From assembly GCA_028282325.1 (NCBI GenBank), contig JANQID010000067.1:1-64000 (forward strand): a stretch of 64,000 nt of DNA, read 5' to 3'. The notes below the pieces were generated by a model. It saw only the letters and a list, made by a program, of their open reading frames with translations. It had not been told where the DNA came from and did not search any database. The position numbers and the translations under genes are program-made. Positions 6,869 to 17,066 of this stretch are shown here, piece after piece. Position 1 is the stretch's first letter. The number at the start of each line of letters is the position of its first letter. The stretch is from Chloroflexaceae bacterium (GTDB lineage: Bacteria > Chloroflexota > Chloroflexia > Chloroflexales > Chloroflexaceae).

Positions 6869-9800
6869 CGCTTGCATCCTTTGCTGCGAGTTGATTGAGA
6901 TTGGTCTCGATCAAGTTTACGAGTTCAACGAGGCGCACGGGTTTGCTCAAGTAGGCGTTGGCGCCGGCTTCCAGACAGCGCTCGCGATCACCGGGCATCG
7001 CCAGAGCCGTCAGAGCGATGATCGGAATGTGCGCCAGATCGGCGCTGGCGCGCATGCGGCGAATGGCTTCCATGCCATCAATGCCCGGCATTTGAATGTC
7101 CATCAACACCAGGTCGGGCGGTATATTGTGCGCGGATGCGAGAGCTTCTTCGCCGTCGCGGGCAATTTCGATCCGATAGCCCAGCTCTGTGAGATAGTCG
7201 CGAAACATCGTAATTGTTGTTTCGTTGTCTTCCGCCAGCAGTATAGTCATCGGCTGGTCGGCAAGCCCGAAGTCGCCTTGTCGTTGGGGATGTTCTCCTT
7301 GAAGGCGATTTACTGCTTCTTGCAGGGCCTGGTCAATCTGCGTGCGATCAACCGGCTTGAGCAGATATGCCGTGCTGGCCACTGCTTCTTTCTGGGCCAG
7401 CGTGTCGATGGTTGCGGCGAGAATGACGGGAACGCCCTGCGTGTCCAGATTGCCGCTGAGGCCCGTCAGGATAGCCAATCCCGGCGGATCGGGATACTCG
7501 GCGTCGAGAAAGATGACTTCCGGCTGGCGTCTGCGGACATAGTTCAGCACCTCTTCAAGCTTGCCTGGACGCATAAGCTCCGTTTCTTGATCGCCCATAC
7601 ACGTGGTGATCTGATCGGCAATAGCCTGATCGGAGGTGATAATCAGGGCATGTGTAATGTGTATTGCCGTTGGCGCCGGCGAAACCTGATGCTTGTCATC
7701 TTCAGATCCGGGAACATCGTCGGAGCTTGAACCGATCGGAGGTCGCCAGGGCAGAGACACGATGAAACGACTGCCCTGGCCCACGACGCTTTCCACCGAA
7801 ACGCTGCCGCCGTGCAGTTCGGCCATACGCGCCACCAGGGCGAGCCCCAGGCCGGTTCCGTTATACTGGCGACTCAAACTGCTGTCCAGTTGTACAAATG
7901 GTTGAAACAGCCGCTCCATGTCAGCCTCGGAAATGCCGATCCCGGTGTCCCACACCGAGAAGTACGCGATCTCTATCTCGCTGTCGCCTTCAACCTCCAA
8001 CCCAATCAGCCCGCCTTCGTTGGTAAACTTGACTGCGTTGGATAGCAGATTGACCAGAACTTGCTTGAGCCTGCGCCCGTCGCCTTGAATACGGGTCACT
8101 TCCGGGTCAATCCGCGTTGAGACAGTGATATTTTTCTTGCGCGCGGTCTGCATAATCAGGCGAACGCTAGACTCGCAGAGTGATTTCACCGATACATCGG
8201 TTGTATCGATATCCAACGTACCGGCTTCGATCTTGGCAACATCAAGGATGTCGTTGATCAGCGCCAGCAGGTGGCGTCCGCTCTCTTCGATCCGTTGCAG
8301 CGCTTGCAGTTGGTGTTCGTTGAGCGGGCCGTGCAGTTGTTCTTGCAACGACTCGGCATATCCCAGCACGGCGTTCAACGGCGTACGCAATTCGTGGCTC
8401 ATCCCGGCCAGGAATTCATCCTTGAGGCGGGCGGCACGTTCGAGCTGGACGTTGAGCCGACGCAGGTCGATGGTCGATTCTTCGACGCGCTGAGCCAAGA
8501 GCGCACGCTCTTGCTCCACGGTATCAAACAGGCGGGCGTTGGTAATGGCCAGCGCGGCCTGATCGGCCACGCCCTGTATCAGCATCAACTCGTTTTCGGT
8601 AAACTCGCGCGTTTCGTCGAGGGGAAGAAGCGAAATTACGCCGATCAATTCGTTGTCACGCACCATATTTGCGCGGAGCATCTTGTGTCCAGCGGTGTCG
8701 GGTGAAAACCAGGGCGGTATCTGGACATCTAAAACTACCTGCACCGCCACCGTGCGCTCCAGATTGATCGTCTCGACATGGTAGGGACACGAATCGCGTA
8801 TGGATTCCTCTGCCGACGCAGCGTGAATGCCCACGCCTCCGGCGTAGCACAGCTTTTGCTGTTGCTCGTCGTACAAGCAGATAAACGCGGACGGGATACC
8901 TAATATATCGATGGTATCTTCGCAAATCGTACGAAGCGTCGTTTGGAGATCCAGCCGCGCGTTTAAGTGCGCCGCGATCCGTGCCAGCGCCTCGGCACGC
9001 TCGGCATTCTGTTGGATGTGGATCTCGGCCAACTTCGCATCGGTGATGTCTTCCGAGACGCCTGCCACGCGGTAAACTTCGCCCTCTGCATTGCAAATTG
9101 GGAACAGGCGCTCGCGAATCCAGCGTATCTGGTTGCTTTCAGGAACGATTCGGTAGATCTCTTCGTATTCGGTCAGATAGTTGTTGCGGCGCGCTTCGGC
9201 GAGCGCAGCTACGACATGCGCGCGATCGTCAGGATGAATCACATCAAGGCGTGAAGCGGGATCGGCATAGACCTCGACATTCGGGCGTGACCAGAGATAC
9301 TCGTAGGTCGGGCTGACATAGAGCAAATGTTCTTGATTCGGCGTCCACAGCCAGAAGATCTCGCGAATGTTTTCGGCGAGCTGGCGGAAGCGGGCCTCAC
9401 TCTCGCGTAATGCTCCTTCGGTGCGATTGCGCTCGGTGATATCGTGGATGATCAAAAAGAACACATCTTTGTCCTGCACTTCAATCGGTCCGCTATAAAC
9501 CTCTACATCGCGAATTTCGCCCGACCTAAGGCGTTGTGGGAAGATAAATGGCTTTTGGGGGCCTTGCAGGGCTTCGGCCATCCACTGCTCGATTTCTTCG
9601 TCAGACAGCAGGCTTATATCTCGGAAATACATCTTTTGCAATGCGCTGAGCGAATAGCCATAAAAGGCGCTGGCAGCCGCATTGGCTTCAAGTATCATTC
9701 CAGTGGTAGGGTTGATGACCAGCTTTACTGCGACATTGCGATCGAATAAGGCGCGATAGCGCTCTTCGCTCTCGCGCAGCGCCGCTTCAGCCTGGCGACG

Positions 9801-11525
9801 ATCACTCAGCTCCTGCTTCATTGTTTTGTAGAGCCGGGCGTTGGTAATGGCCAATGCGGCGTAATCGGCCAGTTCTTGCGCGAATATCAGGTCTTCGTGC
9901 GTATAAGCGTCGCCTGACCGGTCGCGCGAGAGCCAGATCACGCCGGTTACTTTGTTATGCACGCGCATCGGGGCAATAATCAAGCTGGAAATGCCAACAC
10001 GATCTACGTAGGGCAAGTAGGCTCGCGAGATGACCTTTTCCAATTTCTCCTGGTCGACTTCGGCGAGAAAAAACGGTTTGCCGCTGTGAATGGCCCATCC
10101 CGATAACCCATCATCAGGCCGTTGCAAAAAGACCGACGCGATCGAGCGAATGAGCGAGGCGCTGGCCGGGTTGGTATGGTGGAACGCGACCAGTTGCAAC
10201 CATTGTCCCGAAAGCAAGCGGATCATACACAGATCGCCCAGAAACTCAGAGGCCCGGTGCGCGATGAGTTTCAACACGGCGTTGTAATCTAATCCCACCT
10301 CGGCAAGCGCGCGCGACAGTTCGGCCAGCATCTGGACGCGCTGGCTGTATTGTTGCAACCGGCGATTGACGCGCTTGTATTCGCTGATGTCGTACGCCAT
10401 TGCCAATAAACAGGGTTCGTCGACGTCATCCAGCATGATCCGCGCAAATGAGATCTGCATATCCCGCAACGCACCGTTTTTGGTCCGAAATGCCAATTCC
10501 AGTCCCTCGATCGAATCTTGCGTTTGCAATACCTGCTGGATTTGCCGACGCTGGTCAGGATCAGGCCAGAGGTTCAGTTCTTCCGTTGTATGGTCAAGCA
10601 GTTCCTCGCGGCTGTATCCTGAAACACGAAGCACGTTGTTGTTGACATCGATAATACGACCATCGGCGAGAGTCGAAATAATGATGGAAATCGGGCTGAA
10701 ATAAAAGATAATGGCGAAGCGTTGCGAAGCTCTGAGAGACGCTCGTTCCGCATACACCTGTTCGCTCACGTCTTTCTGGATGCCAATGAAGTGGGTGATG
10801 TCGTCATGGTCATCGTGCATCGGAGCAATCGACAGGCTGTTGAAGAACTTGCTTCCATCCTTGCGATAGTTGGTAATGACGGCGTTGCATGCCTGACCGT
10901 TCGCAATAGCTGCGCGGATGTGTCGGGCGACTTCGGGCTCGCTCTCCGGTCCTTGCAGGAAGCGACAATTCTTGCCGATCACTTCGTCGTAGGTGTAGCC
11001 GGTGAGGCGCTCGAAGGCCGAGTTGCAATAGACAATCGGGTTATCGGACTTATTCGATCCTGTAATCAAAATGCCGTCGTTGGTTGAAGCGAGGGCGCGG
11101 GTATAGATCTGCAATTCGTCGCGGCTGCGGCGTTGTTCTTCCCGCAAGCGGGCAAGCTCAACGGCGGCGTGAATAACTCTGGGCAAGCGCCGCATCTGGA
11201 GCGGCGTTTCCAGAATGTAATCGTACACACCGTATTCCAGCGCCTGCGCCGCGCGCTCTTCCTGATCCGGCGCGGCGACAACGATCACCGGCGCGTCGGA
11301 ACAGTATGCGCGAACGTCGGCAATTTTCCGCTGGTCATCGCCGCTGTCGCCGTCGAGCGTGCAAAGCGTCAGGTCATAGCGTTTGTCGGCGTGGTGTGTT
11401 GCGAGTTCATGCGGCGAGGAAACGCTGATGATATGGAATGTCGCTTCAGCAGCGAGTTCGTTCCGTAGGATCGCGTGATCGTGTTCGGTATCAAAGACAA
11501 AAAGGATGTGTAGGGATGTCTGCAT
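6861..11525 (-). CDS. LOV/PAS/GAF hybrid histidine kinase, 1554 residues
   Basis: This is a very large cytosolic sensor kinase. In order: a receiver-like domain (about 5-120) whose Asp58 is present but whose usual acid pair and lysine are degenerate; a LOV domain (about 140-250) with the full signature GKNCRFLQG and photoactive Cys187 (codon 10965-10967), followed by NYRKDG, FFNSLS and GIQ, the flavin contacts; a PAS domain; a GAF domain (about 400-560); two more PAS domains; a second GAF domain (about 840-1000); HisKA with MSHELRTPLNAVLGYAE; HATPase with the GTGLGLA block; and two C-terminal receivers. It should sense blue light through FMN. The start at 11525 follows GGAGGGGAGG; an upstream start at 11588 would overlap the previous gene. 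It is the fourth gene of the signalling operon. Confidence 0.9.
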   Translation of the reverse strand: MQTSLHILFVFDTEHDHAILRNELAAEATFHIISVSSPHELATHHADKRYDLTLCTLDGDSGDDQRKIADVRAYCSDAPVIVVAAPDQEERAAQALEYGVYDYILETPLQMRRLPRVIHAAVELARLREEQRRSRDELQIYTRALASTNDGILITGSNKSDNPIVYCNSAFERLTGYTYDEVIGKNCRFLQGPESEPEVARHIRAAIANGQACNAVITNYRKDGSKFFNSLSIAPMHDDHDDITHFIGIQKDVSEQVYAERASLRASQRFAIIFYFSPISIIISTLADGRIIDVNNNVLRVSGYSREELLDHTTEELNLWPDPDQRRQIQQVLQTQDSIEGLELAFRTKNGALRDMQISFARIMLDDVDEPCLLAMAYDISEYKRVNRRLQQYSQRVQMLAELSRALAEVGLDYNAVLKLIAHRASEFLGDLCMIRLLSGQWLQLVAFHHTNPASASLIRSIASVFLQRPDDGLSGWAIHSGKPFFLAEVDQEKLEKVISRAYLPYVDRVGISSLIIAPMRVHNKVTGVIWLSRDRSGDAYTHEDLIFAQELADYAALAITNARLYKTMKQELSDRRQAEAALRESEERYRALFDRNVAVKLVINPTTGMILEANAAASAFYGYSLSALQKMYFRDISLLSDEEIEQWMAEALQGPQKPFIFPQRLRSGEIRDVEVYSGPIEVQDKDVFFLIIHDITERNRTEGALRESEARFRQLAENIREIFWLWTPNQEHLLYVSPTYEYLWSRPNVEVYADPASRLDVIHPDDRAHVVAALAEARRNNYLTEYEEIYRIVPESNQIRWIRERLFPICNAEGEVYRVAGVSEDITDAKLAEIHIQQNAERAEALARIAAHLNARLDLQTTLRTICEDTIDILGIPSAFICLYDEQQQKLCYAGGVGIHAASAEESIRDSCPYHVETINLERTVAVQVVLDVQIPPWFSPDTAGHKMLRANMVRDNELIGVISLLPLDETREFTENELMLIQGVADQAALAITNARLFDTVEQERALLAQRVEESTIDLRRLNVQLERAARLKDEFLAGMSHELRTPLNAVLGYAESLQEQLHGPLNEHQLQALQRIEESGRHLLALINDILDVAKIEAGTLDIDTTDVSVKSLCESSVRLIMQTARKKNITVSTRIDPEVTRIQGDGRRLKQVLVNLLSNAVKFTNEGGLIGLEVEGDSEIEIAYFSVWDTGIGISEADMERLFQPFVQLDSSLSRQYNGTGLGLALVARMAELHGGSVSVESVVGQGSRFIVSLPWRPPIGSSSDDVPGSEDDKHQVSPAPTAIHITHALIITSDQAIADQITTCMGDQETELMRPGKLEEVLNYVRRRQPEVIFLDAEYPDPPGLAILTGLSGNLDTQGVPVILAATIDTLAQKEAVASTAYLLKPVDRTQIDQALQEAVNRLQGEHPQRQGDFGLADQPMTILLAEDNETTITMFRDYLTELGYRIEIARDGEEALASAHNIPPDLVLMDIQMPGIDGMEAIRRMRASADLAHIPIIALTALAMPGDRERCLEAGANAYLSKPVRLVELVNLIETNLNQLAAKDASDG

Positions 11526-11556
11526 CGATAGCCTCCCCTCCTTGTGATGTGAATTA

Positions 11557-13317
11557 TTATGCGGGCGCTTTCCCTTGATAGCGTTCAAGCACCCGTTGCA
11601 GTTGGCGCATACTCACCGGCTTGCCAAAATATTCATCGACGCCAGCGGCCAGAAAACGCTCGCGGTCACCGGGTTTGACCAGAGCGGTCATCACAATGAT
11701 CGGTGTTGATCTGGCAAGTGTGGTGGTATTGCGAATACGCCGAATCATATCCAGGCAGTCGTCGCGCGGGGATCGCAGATCGACAAGTATCAGCGCCGGC
11801 GGCGTATTGCGAATAGTGTCGATCAATTCATTGCAATGTTGCAAGATCGATACGCGATATCCCAACTCCACCAGACGTTGCGCTGTGTTCTGGGCGATTC
11901 CTTGTTGACCATCGCTGATAAACAGAAGCGCCGCTTCCGTCGAGCGGATGTCTGATGGCGCGCATGATGGAGGATCGGAATCGGCCAGCGCGGCGGATGT
12001 TGATTCAGGTTCCCAGGGCAATGTGATGGTAAATGTGCTGCCGTGCTCAGATTCGCTTTCGGCGGCGATTGAGCCGCCGTGCAACTCGACGAAGCGAGCG
12101 GCGATTGCGAGTCCTAGCCCGGCGCCTTCATACTCTCGTCCGAGCCGACGATCGAGCTGGAAAAACGGTTTGAACAAATGCGGTTTGGCATCGTCGGAAA
12201 TGCCGATGCCTGTATCCCAGACAGCAAAGCGGATGACATGTTGTTCTGGTTCGGCGGAAACGCGCAGACCGACTTTGCCGCCTTCCGGAGTGAATTTCAC
12301 CGCATTGTCGAGCAAGCTAACCAGGATCTGCTTGAGGCGAGACGGATCGGCGTGCAGCGTGGTCGCTCGCTCATCCAGATCGATTTCACTCGCCACCCCT
12401 TTTTGCTCCGCCGTCTGTTGAATGCCTGCAATGCAGTCTGTACAGAGCGGCTCGATGGCTATATATTGCCGGTTCAACTGGATATGATCGACATCGACAT
12501 AAATCAATTCGAGGATGGAGTTGATCAAGGATAGCAGACGCTGCCCATTCGCTGCGATCGTCAGCAGCTTTTCACGCTGGTGTGGATCAAGTCGTTGACG
12601 ATGATCCTTGAGCAACACTTCCGTCAGAAACAAGATGACAGTCAGCGGCGTGCGTAGCTCGTGGCTCATCATTGCCATAAACTCATCTTTAGCGCGCAAG
12701 GCCCACGATAGCTCGGCGCTTGTCGCATGCAAAGCTTTATCGCTCTCTTCCGCACGCTGATTGAGCAAGTCGCGTTCTTCATACAGCGCGAATTCTTCAC
12801 GTTTGTGGGTCGTAATGTCATACAGTGTTACCAGATAGGCAGCGTCGCCTTGCCATTCAATATCGGTGACGTGAAGCTCGGCGGTGCCAAGATCGTCGTT
12901 CTCCAGCACAATGTTGATCTCCAGAATCGCTCCCGATGGCGCCGGAATGCCGAAATGCTCGCCAACTAGCGAGCCGTGGCGCCGGAAATACGACTCCATC
13001 GCTGGGTTGGCTATGCGCACGATGCCGTCGCGATCCACAACCATAATGCCCTGGGGATGCTGCATAACAATTGTGCGGAAATCAGCCGGTTCCGATTCGG
13101 GAGGGAGAGCGGTTTCCTGGTTTGAGATGTCGGGCGCAGTGTCGGCGTGCGAACGCATCTGATTGATAAGCGTTGCAAATGCGGCGACCTTTGCTCGGAG
13201 CGTCGTCAATATTTGCGATGGCGGTATCGGCGCAGCAAGTGATGCCTCGATATCCTGGATCTGGTCTATGAGCTGTTGAAGTTGGATAGAGTTGGATTGA
13301 AGTGCGTTGTCGTCCAT
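11557..13317 (-). CDS. PAS-domain hybrid histidine kinase, 586 residues
   Basis: This cytosolic sensor kinase has an N-terminal coiled segment (about 10-60), one PAS domain (about 80-175), HisKA with His219 in MMSHELRTPLTVIL, HATPase with DNAVKFTPEGG (N box), DTGIGIS (G1) and GAGLGLAIA (G2), and a C-terminal receiver-like domain (about 460-580). That receiver keeps a central Asp in LILVDLRSP, but the acid pair is reduced to FISDGQ. It lies 64 bp after the 809-residue kinase and 31 bp before the LOV kinase, in the same operon. The similar kinase cores suggest duplication within the locus. The signal is unknown. Confidence 0.87.
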   Translation of the reverse strand: MDDNALQSNSIQLQQLIDQIQDIEASLAAPIPPSQILTTLRAKVAAFATLINQMRSHADTAPDISNQETALPPESEPADFRTIVMQHPQGIMVVDRDGIVRIANPAMESYFRRHGSLVGEHFGIPAPSGAILEINIVLENDDLGTAELHVTDIEWQGDAAYLVTLYDITTHKREEFALYEERDLLNQRAEESDKALHATSAELSWALRAKDEFMAMMSHELRTPLTVILFLTEVLLKDHRQRLDPHQREKLLTIAANGQRLLSLINSILELIYVDVDHIQLNRQYIAIEPLCTDCIAGIQQTAEQKGVASEIDLDERATTLHADPSRLKQILVSLLDNAVKFTPEGGKVGLRVSAEPEQHVIRFAVWDTGIGISDDAKPHLFKPFFQLDRRLGREYEGAGLGLAIAARFVELHGGSIAAESESEHGSTFTITLPWEPESTSAALADSDPPSCAPSDIRSTEAALLFISDGQQGIAQNTAQRLVELGYRVSILQHCNELIDTIRNTPPALILVDLRSPRDDCLDMIRRIRNTTTLARSTPIIVMTALVKPGDRERFLAAGVDEYFGKPVSMRQLQRVLERYQGKAPA

Positions 13318-13381
13318 AGAACGCCTGCATCAGTGCATATCCTATCCGCTGGCATGGCGGATCATAATTATATGGATAGTA

Positions 13382-15811
13382 TTACTTTTTGTTGTCAGGA
13401 TCGAGATATGTTTGAATAACTTGCGCCAATCTCCTCATACTGACCGGCTTGCTCAGATAATCATTCGCGCCGGCTGCCAGACAGCGTTCGCGATCTCCCG
13501 GCATCACCAGCGCAGTCACGGCAACGACCGGCAAGGTTGCGAGCGCTGCGTCGGCGCGAATTCTGCGTATCGCTTCCAGTCCGTCTATGCCGGGCATTTG
13601 AATATCCATCAGGATGAGATCGGGCCGATCTTCTTGTATGCGCTGGATTGCTTCCTTGCCGTTCACCGCGATCATAACGTGGTAGCCCTGTCGTTCCAGA
13701 TACCTGCGCATCATTTCAATGTTCGACAGATTGTCTTCCGCCAGCAAGATCCTGGGTGTTTCGCTATCGAATGGGCGCCCCAACGGCAGATGGGGCAATT
13801 CTATATGCCTCCGTTGTGAAATGAGCGGGGCGACCTTGTGCAGCGATTCTCGTAATTGATACCGTGAAAGTGGTTTCACAATATACTCTGCTGCTCCTAG
13901 CTCCAGCCCGCGAGGGCGATCATCAACGACCGATACCACAAGAGTCGGTATATCGCGGGTTTGCGGTTCCAGCTTCAGGGCCCGCAATAGATCCCAGCCG
14001 GACATATCAGGCAGGTTAATGTCGAGCATAATGATGTCGGGTTGTGTGGAAATTGCCTGTGGCAGCGCTTCTGCTCCGCGGGTGCAAACCGAGGCGTCGA
14101 TGCTCAGTTCGCCCAGATAGCGGGTGATCTGTTCGATCGTCGGCGGTGAGTCCTCTATCACCAGTGATCGACGAATAATGCCGCCGAGATCGAGCGGTTT
14201 TGGCGCAACTGGCGGCTCGTGATCAACCTCGGCGATACTCGTTTGCGCCGACTCACTCCAGGGCAGTGTGACAATAAACCGGCTGCCCTGACCGACAGCG
14301 CTTTCAATTGTCACACTGCCGTTGTGCAGTTCGGTCAGGCGGGCGACGAGAGCCAGACCCAGACCGGTGCCCGGATACTGGCGTGTGAGACTGCTGTCAA
14401 GCTGGGTAAATGGCTTGAAGAGCCGTTCCTGATCTTCGGGTTCAATGCCGATGCCAGTATCCCAGACGGTGAACGTGACTGTATGATGTTCTCTATCGCC
14501 TTTGACCTCCAGCCCAATGCAACCGTTTTGTGGGGTGAACTTCACCGCGTTTGAGAGCAGATTGACCAGGATCTGCTTGAGGCGGCGCTGATCGGCCTGC
14601 ACCGCAGTGACTGCGGGATCGATGGAACTTTCAACCGTCAGGCGTTTCTTCTCCGCATCACGCTTGATCAGCCGCAGGCTCGCGGTACACAGGCTGCCCA
14701 CTGGTACCGTATCGGTGGCCAGTTTAACCTTGCCGGCCTCAATTTTGGCGACATCGAGGATATCGTTGATCAGATCAAGCAGATGGCGTCCGCTCTCTTC
14801 GATACTCTGCAGGGCAACACGCTGCTGATCGTTGAGCGTGCCATAGACGCCTTCCTGCAATACTTCAGACAGACCCAGCACAGCATTGAGCGGCGTACGC
14901 AACTCGTGGCTCATACTCGGGAGAAATTCGTCTTTCTGGCGTGCGGCGGTTTCGGCAGTCGCACGGGCGTGGCGCAGATAGGTTTCGACTTGCACCTGTT
15001 TGGTAACGTCGCGTATGATCGCAACAAATCCTTCGGGCTGCTGATCCGCCCCGAATATCAAGCGCATCCGATTTTCGACAAATATCCAGCGCCCATCGGC
15101 ATGACGCACGCGATAGCGCGCTTCGGCAGTATGCGACTTGTTAATCGAAAGCTCCTCCAATGTATTTTGGAACGTCAGCATATCGTCGGGATGCACAAAC
15201 TCCATCTCGTTGCGACCAAGCGAATCATCGACGGAGTAGCCCAGTATTTCGCTCGCCGATGCGCTAACCCATTGGATGACGCCATCCATATCGGCGAGCA
15301 CGATGAGATCGGGCGAAGTATCGAGGATCGCGTGCAGCATTTGTTCGCTTGCCCGCAACGCTGTTTCGGCCTGCTTTTGCTCGGTAACGTCTTGTGTAGC
15401 GCCATAGATATGCGTTGTGAGTTCTTGCTCGGCTTGCCAGACGGCCCGGCTGTTGTCGCGCATCCAGCGGATATCGCCGTTCTTGGCAGCGATAACCCTA
15501 TCAAGCGTGGTAGTGAACGTCTGGTCATCAAGATCGTAAAACACCTCGCGAAACGGGAGCCCGATGTAGATGCGTTGCCCAAAGAGCGCTTCAAAGCCCG
15601 CGTTTGCGAGACGAAAGATATAATCGGGGCCTTCCAGAACGCATATGCTTTTGGATGAACGCATCAACGCTTCGTGGATCAACATCTGCGCCGCCTGCGC
15701 TGCATCCGGATTTTGGAGCTGTTGGCGTTCCTGTTCCAGGCACTTCAAACGTTCTCGCAGCCGAACATTCTCTTCATAGAGATCTGCGGTGGTGAATAGT
15801 TCATTGCTCAT
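13382..15811 (-). CDS. PAS-PAS hybrid histidine kinase with two receivers, 809 residues
   Basis: This cytosolic kinase has a short N-terminal coiled coil (about 10-35), PAS (about 50-150), PAS with a PAC segment (about 160-285; ends VAIIRDVTKQ), HisKA with the phosphoacceptor near residue 300 in SMSHELRTPLNAVLG, HATPase with DTGIGIEPED and GTGLGLALVA, a first receiver (Asp in IIMLDINLPD) and a second canonical receiver (LLAEDN, LILMDIQMPGIDG, SKPVSM). The start at 15811 is preceded by GGGGAA; the upstream in-frame ATG at 15835 has weaker spacing. It follows the STAS gene by 42 bp. Phosphate probably moves from the histidine to its own receivers and possibly to the HD-GYP protein. Confidence 0.88.
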   Translation of the reverse strand: MSNELFTTADLYEENVRLRERLKCLEQERQQLQNPDAAQAAQMLIHEALMRSSKSICVLEGPDYIFRLANAGFEALFGQRIYIGLPFREVFYDLDDQTFTTTLDRVIAAKNGDIRWMRDNSRAVWQAEQELTTHIYGATQDVTEQKQAETALRASEQMLHAILDTSPDLIVLADMDGVIQWVSASASEILGYSVDDSLGRNEMEFVHPDDMLTFQNTLEELSINKSHTAEARYRVRHADGRWIFVENRMRLIFGADQQPEGFVAIIRDVTKQVQVETYLRHARATAETAARQKDEFLPSMSHELRTPLNAVLGLSEVLQEGVYGTLNDQQRVALQSIEESGRHLLDLINDILDVAKIEAGKVKLATDTVPVGSLCTASLRLIKRDAEKKRLTVESSIDPAVTAVQADQRRLKQILVNLLSNAVKFTPQNGCIGLEVKGDREHHTVTFTVWDTGIGIEPEDQERLFKPFTQLDSSLTRQYPGTGLGLALVARLTELHNGSVTIESAVGQGSRFIVTLPWSESAQTSIAEVDHEPPVAPKPLDLGGIIRRSLVIEDSPPTIEQITRYLGELSIDASVCTRGAEALPQAISTQPDIIMLDINLPDMSGWDLLRALKLEPQTRDIPTLVVSVVDDRPRGLELGAAEYIVKPLSRYQLRESLHKVAPLISQRRHIELPHLPLGRPFDSETPRILLAEDNLSNIEMMRRYLERQGYHVMIAVNGKEAIQRIQEDRPDLILMDIQMPGIDGLEAIRRIRADAALATLPVVAVTALVMPGDRERCLAAGANDYLSKPVSMRRLAQVIQTYLDPDNKK

Positions 15812-15853
15812 ATAATTCCCCGTGGGGATTCTCAAGTCGAATTCGGATCGACT

Positions 15854-16969
15854 CTATGCGGTTGTCGGTTTTGGCTTCCGATCCAGCTGTTCCATAGCCG
15901 AGCGGAGATCGCTGTAGGTGCGCATACCGGGTAATTCCAGTCCTAGCCCGACCACCGTCTGGGCCACTTCGGGACGAATGCCCACCAACGCTACTTGCGC
16001 TCCAAGCAGTTGCGCCGCCTGGACTACCTCCAACAGCCCTTGCGCGATCTGGCTGTCAACCAGCGGAACGCCGGTGATGTCGATCACCAGGCAGCGCGCC
16101 CGATCCTGTTCGATAGCGTGAAGCGCCTGCTCCCGTATCATCAGCAGGCGCTGGCTATCGAGCGCCCCAACCAGCGGCATAACCAGCGTCTGGTTTGTTA
16201 CCGGCAGCACCGGCACGCTCAGTTCTCGGATGGCATCGCGCTGGCGGATATTCTCTTCCAGCAAGCGCTCCTGATCAGCGGCGTGTATTTGCACCTCGTG
16301 CAGCACACGTTGCAGTGCGGCGGTGCGCTCAGCGACCCGCGTTTCCAGCAGAGCCTGTGTTTCGCGGAGATCGGCGTTTGACGCGCACACACGCTCAAGC
16401 GTTGCATTGAGGCGGGCGCTATACTGCCAGATGAGCAGCAACGTCAGGCCCATCATCACGGCGACGCTGCCGACGTTAATGCCTCCAATGAGCCAATCGG
16501 GCGGGTCGGGGAGCAACGGGGGAATCACGTTGGCGTACCGAAAGGCGGTAACGGCAACCGCGATGATCCATACGCCGAAGCTCAACATAGCCAGATAGCG
16601 GCGACGCAAATAGGGCAATGCAACCATAATCGACAGTAGGGCGAAGAGCGGCAGGCCGACAGGCACGATGGGCAAGAATACAACAATAAACACCGCTGCA
16701 ATGAGGAATGTTGAACTGATCAACATGACTGCACGCATCACTGCGCCTCGCTGTAACATAAAGCGCGCCAGAATGACGATTAAAGCGACGCCGATTGCCA
16801 GACCGCTCGTGTAGGCCATCAATGAGATGTGCTGCGTGAGGAACAAGAGGAACATCGACAGTGATACAAACAAGATGACGCCCAGAAACCAGTTTAGGAA
16901 CTGACGTAATCGCGCAAGTTGGGCTGCATCCTCATTGTACGCCGATGTATTCGCAGGAGTTTCGCTCAT
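15854..16969 (-). CDS. Membrane-anchored STAS-domain regulator (RsbR-like)
   Basis: This 371-residue protein has six or so predicted membrane helices in residues 25-195, a helical/coiled stretch with RVAERTAALQRVL (about 215-265), and a C-terminal STAS domain (about 275-360). The STAS core reads CLVIDITGVPLVDSQIAQGL, with Ser/Thr in the usual phosphorylation loop. RsbR-type proteins take part in stressosome or partner-switching signalling; here the membrane domain may be the sensor. The ATG at 16969 follows AGGAGG. It is the first gene of the signalling operon that continues to position 5864. A broken relative of its STAS domain lies at 91-298. Confidence 0.83.
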   Translation of the reverse strand: MSETPANTSAYNEDAAQLARLRQFLNWFLGVILFVSLSMFLLFLTQHISLMAYTSGLAIGVALIVILARFMLQRGAVMRAVMLISSTFLIAAVFIVVFLPIVPVGLPLFALLSIMVALPYLRRRYLAMLSFGVWIIAVAVTAFRYANVIPPLLPDPPDWLIGGINVGSVAVMMGLTLLLIWQYSARLNATLERVCASNADLRETQALLETRVAERTAALQRVLHEVQIHAADQERLLEENIRQRDAIRELSVPVLPVTNQTLVMPLVGALDSQRLLMIREQALHAIEQDRARCLVIDITGVPLVDSQIAQGLLEVVQAAQLLGAQVALVGIRPEVAQTVVGLGLELPGMRTYSDLRSAMEQLDRKPKPTTA

Positions 16970-17066
16970 CGGGTTGCCTCCTGACCAGGATGGAATTCCG
17001 CGGATTCGCGTTGTTTGCGTTATGTATCGTCGAGGTTACACGTTTGGGCGCAGATTCTCGTGCATC

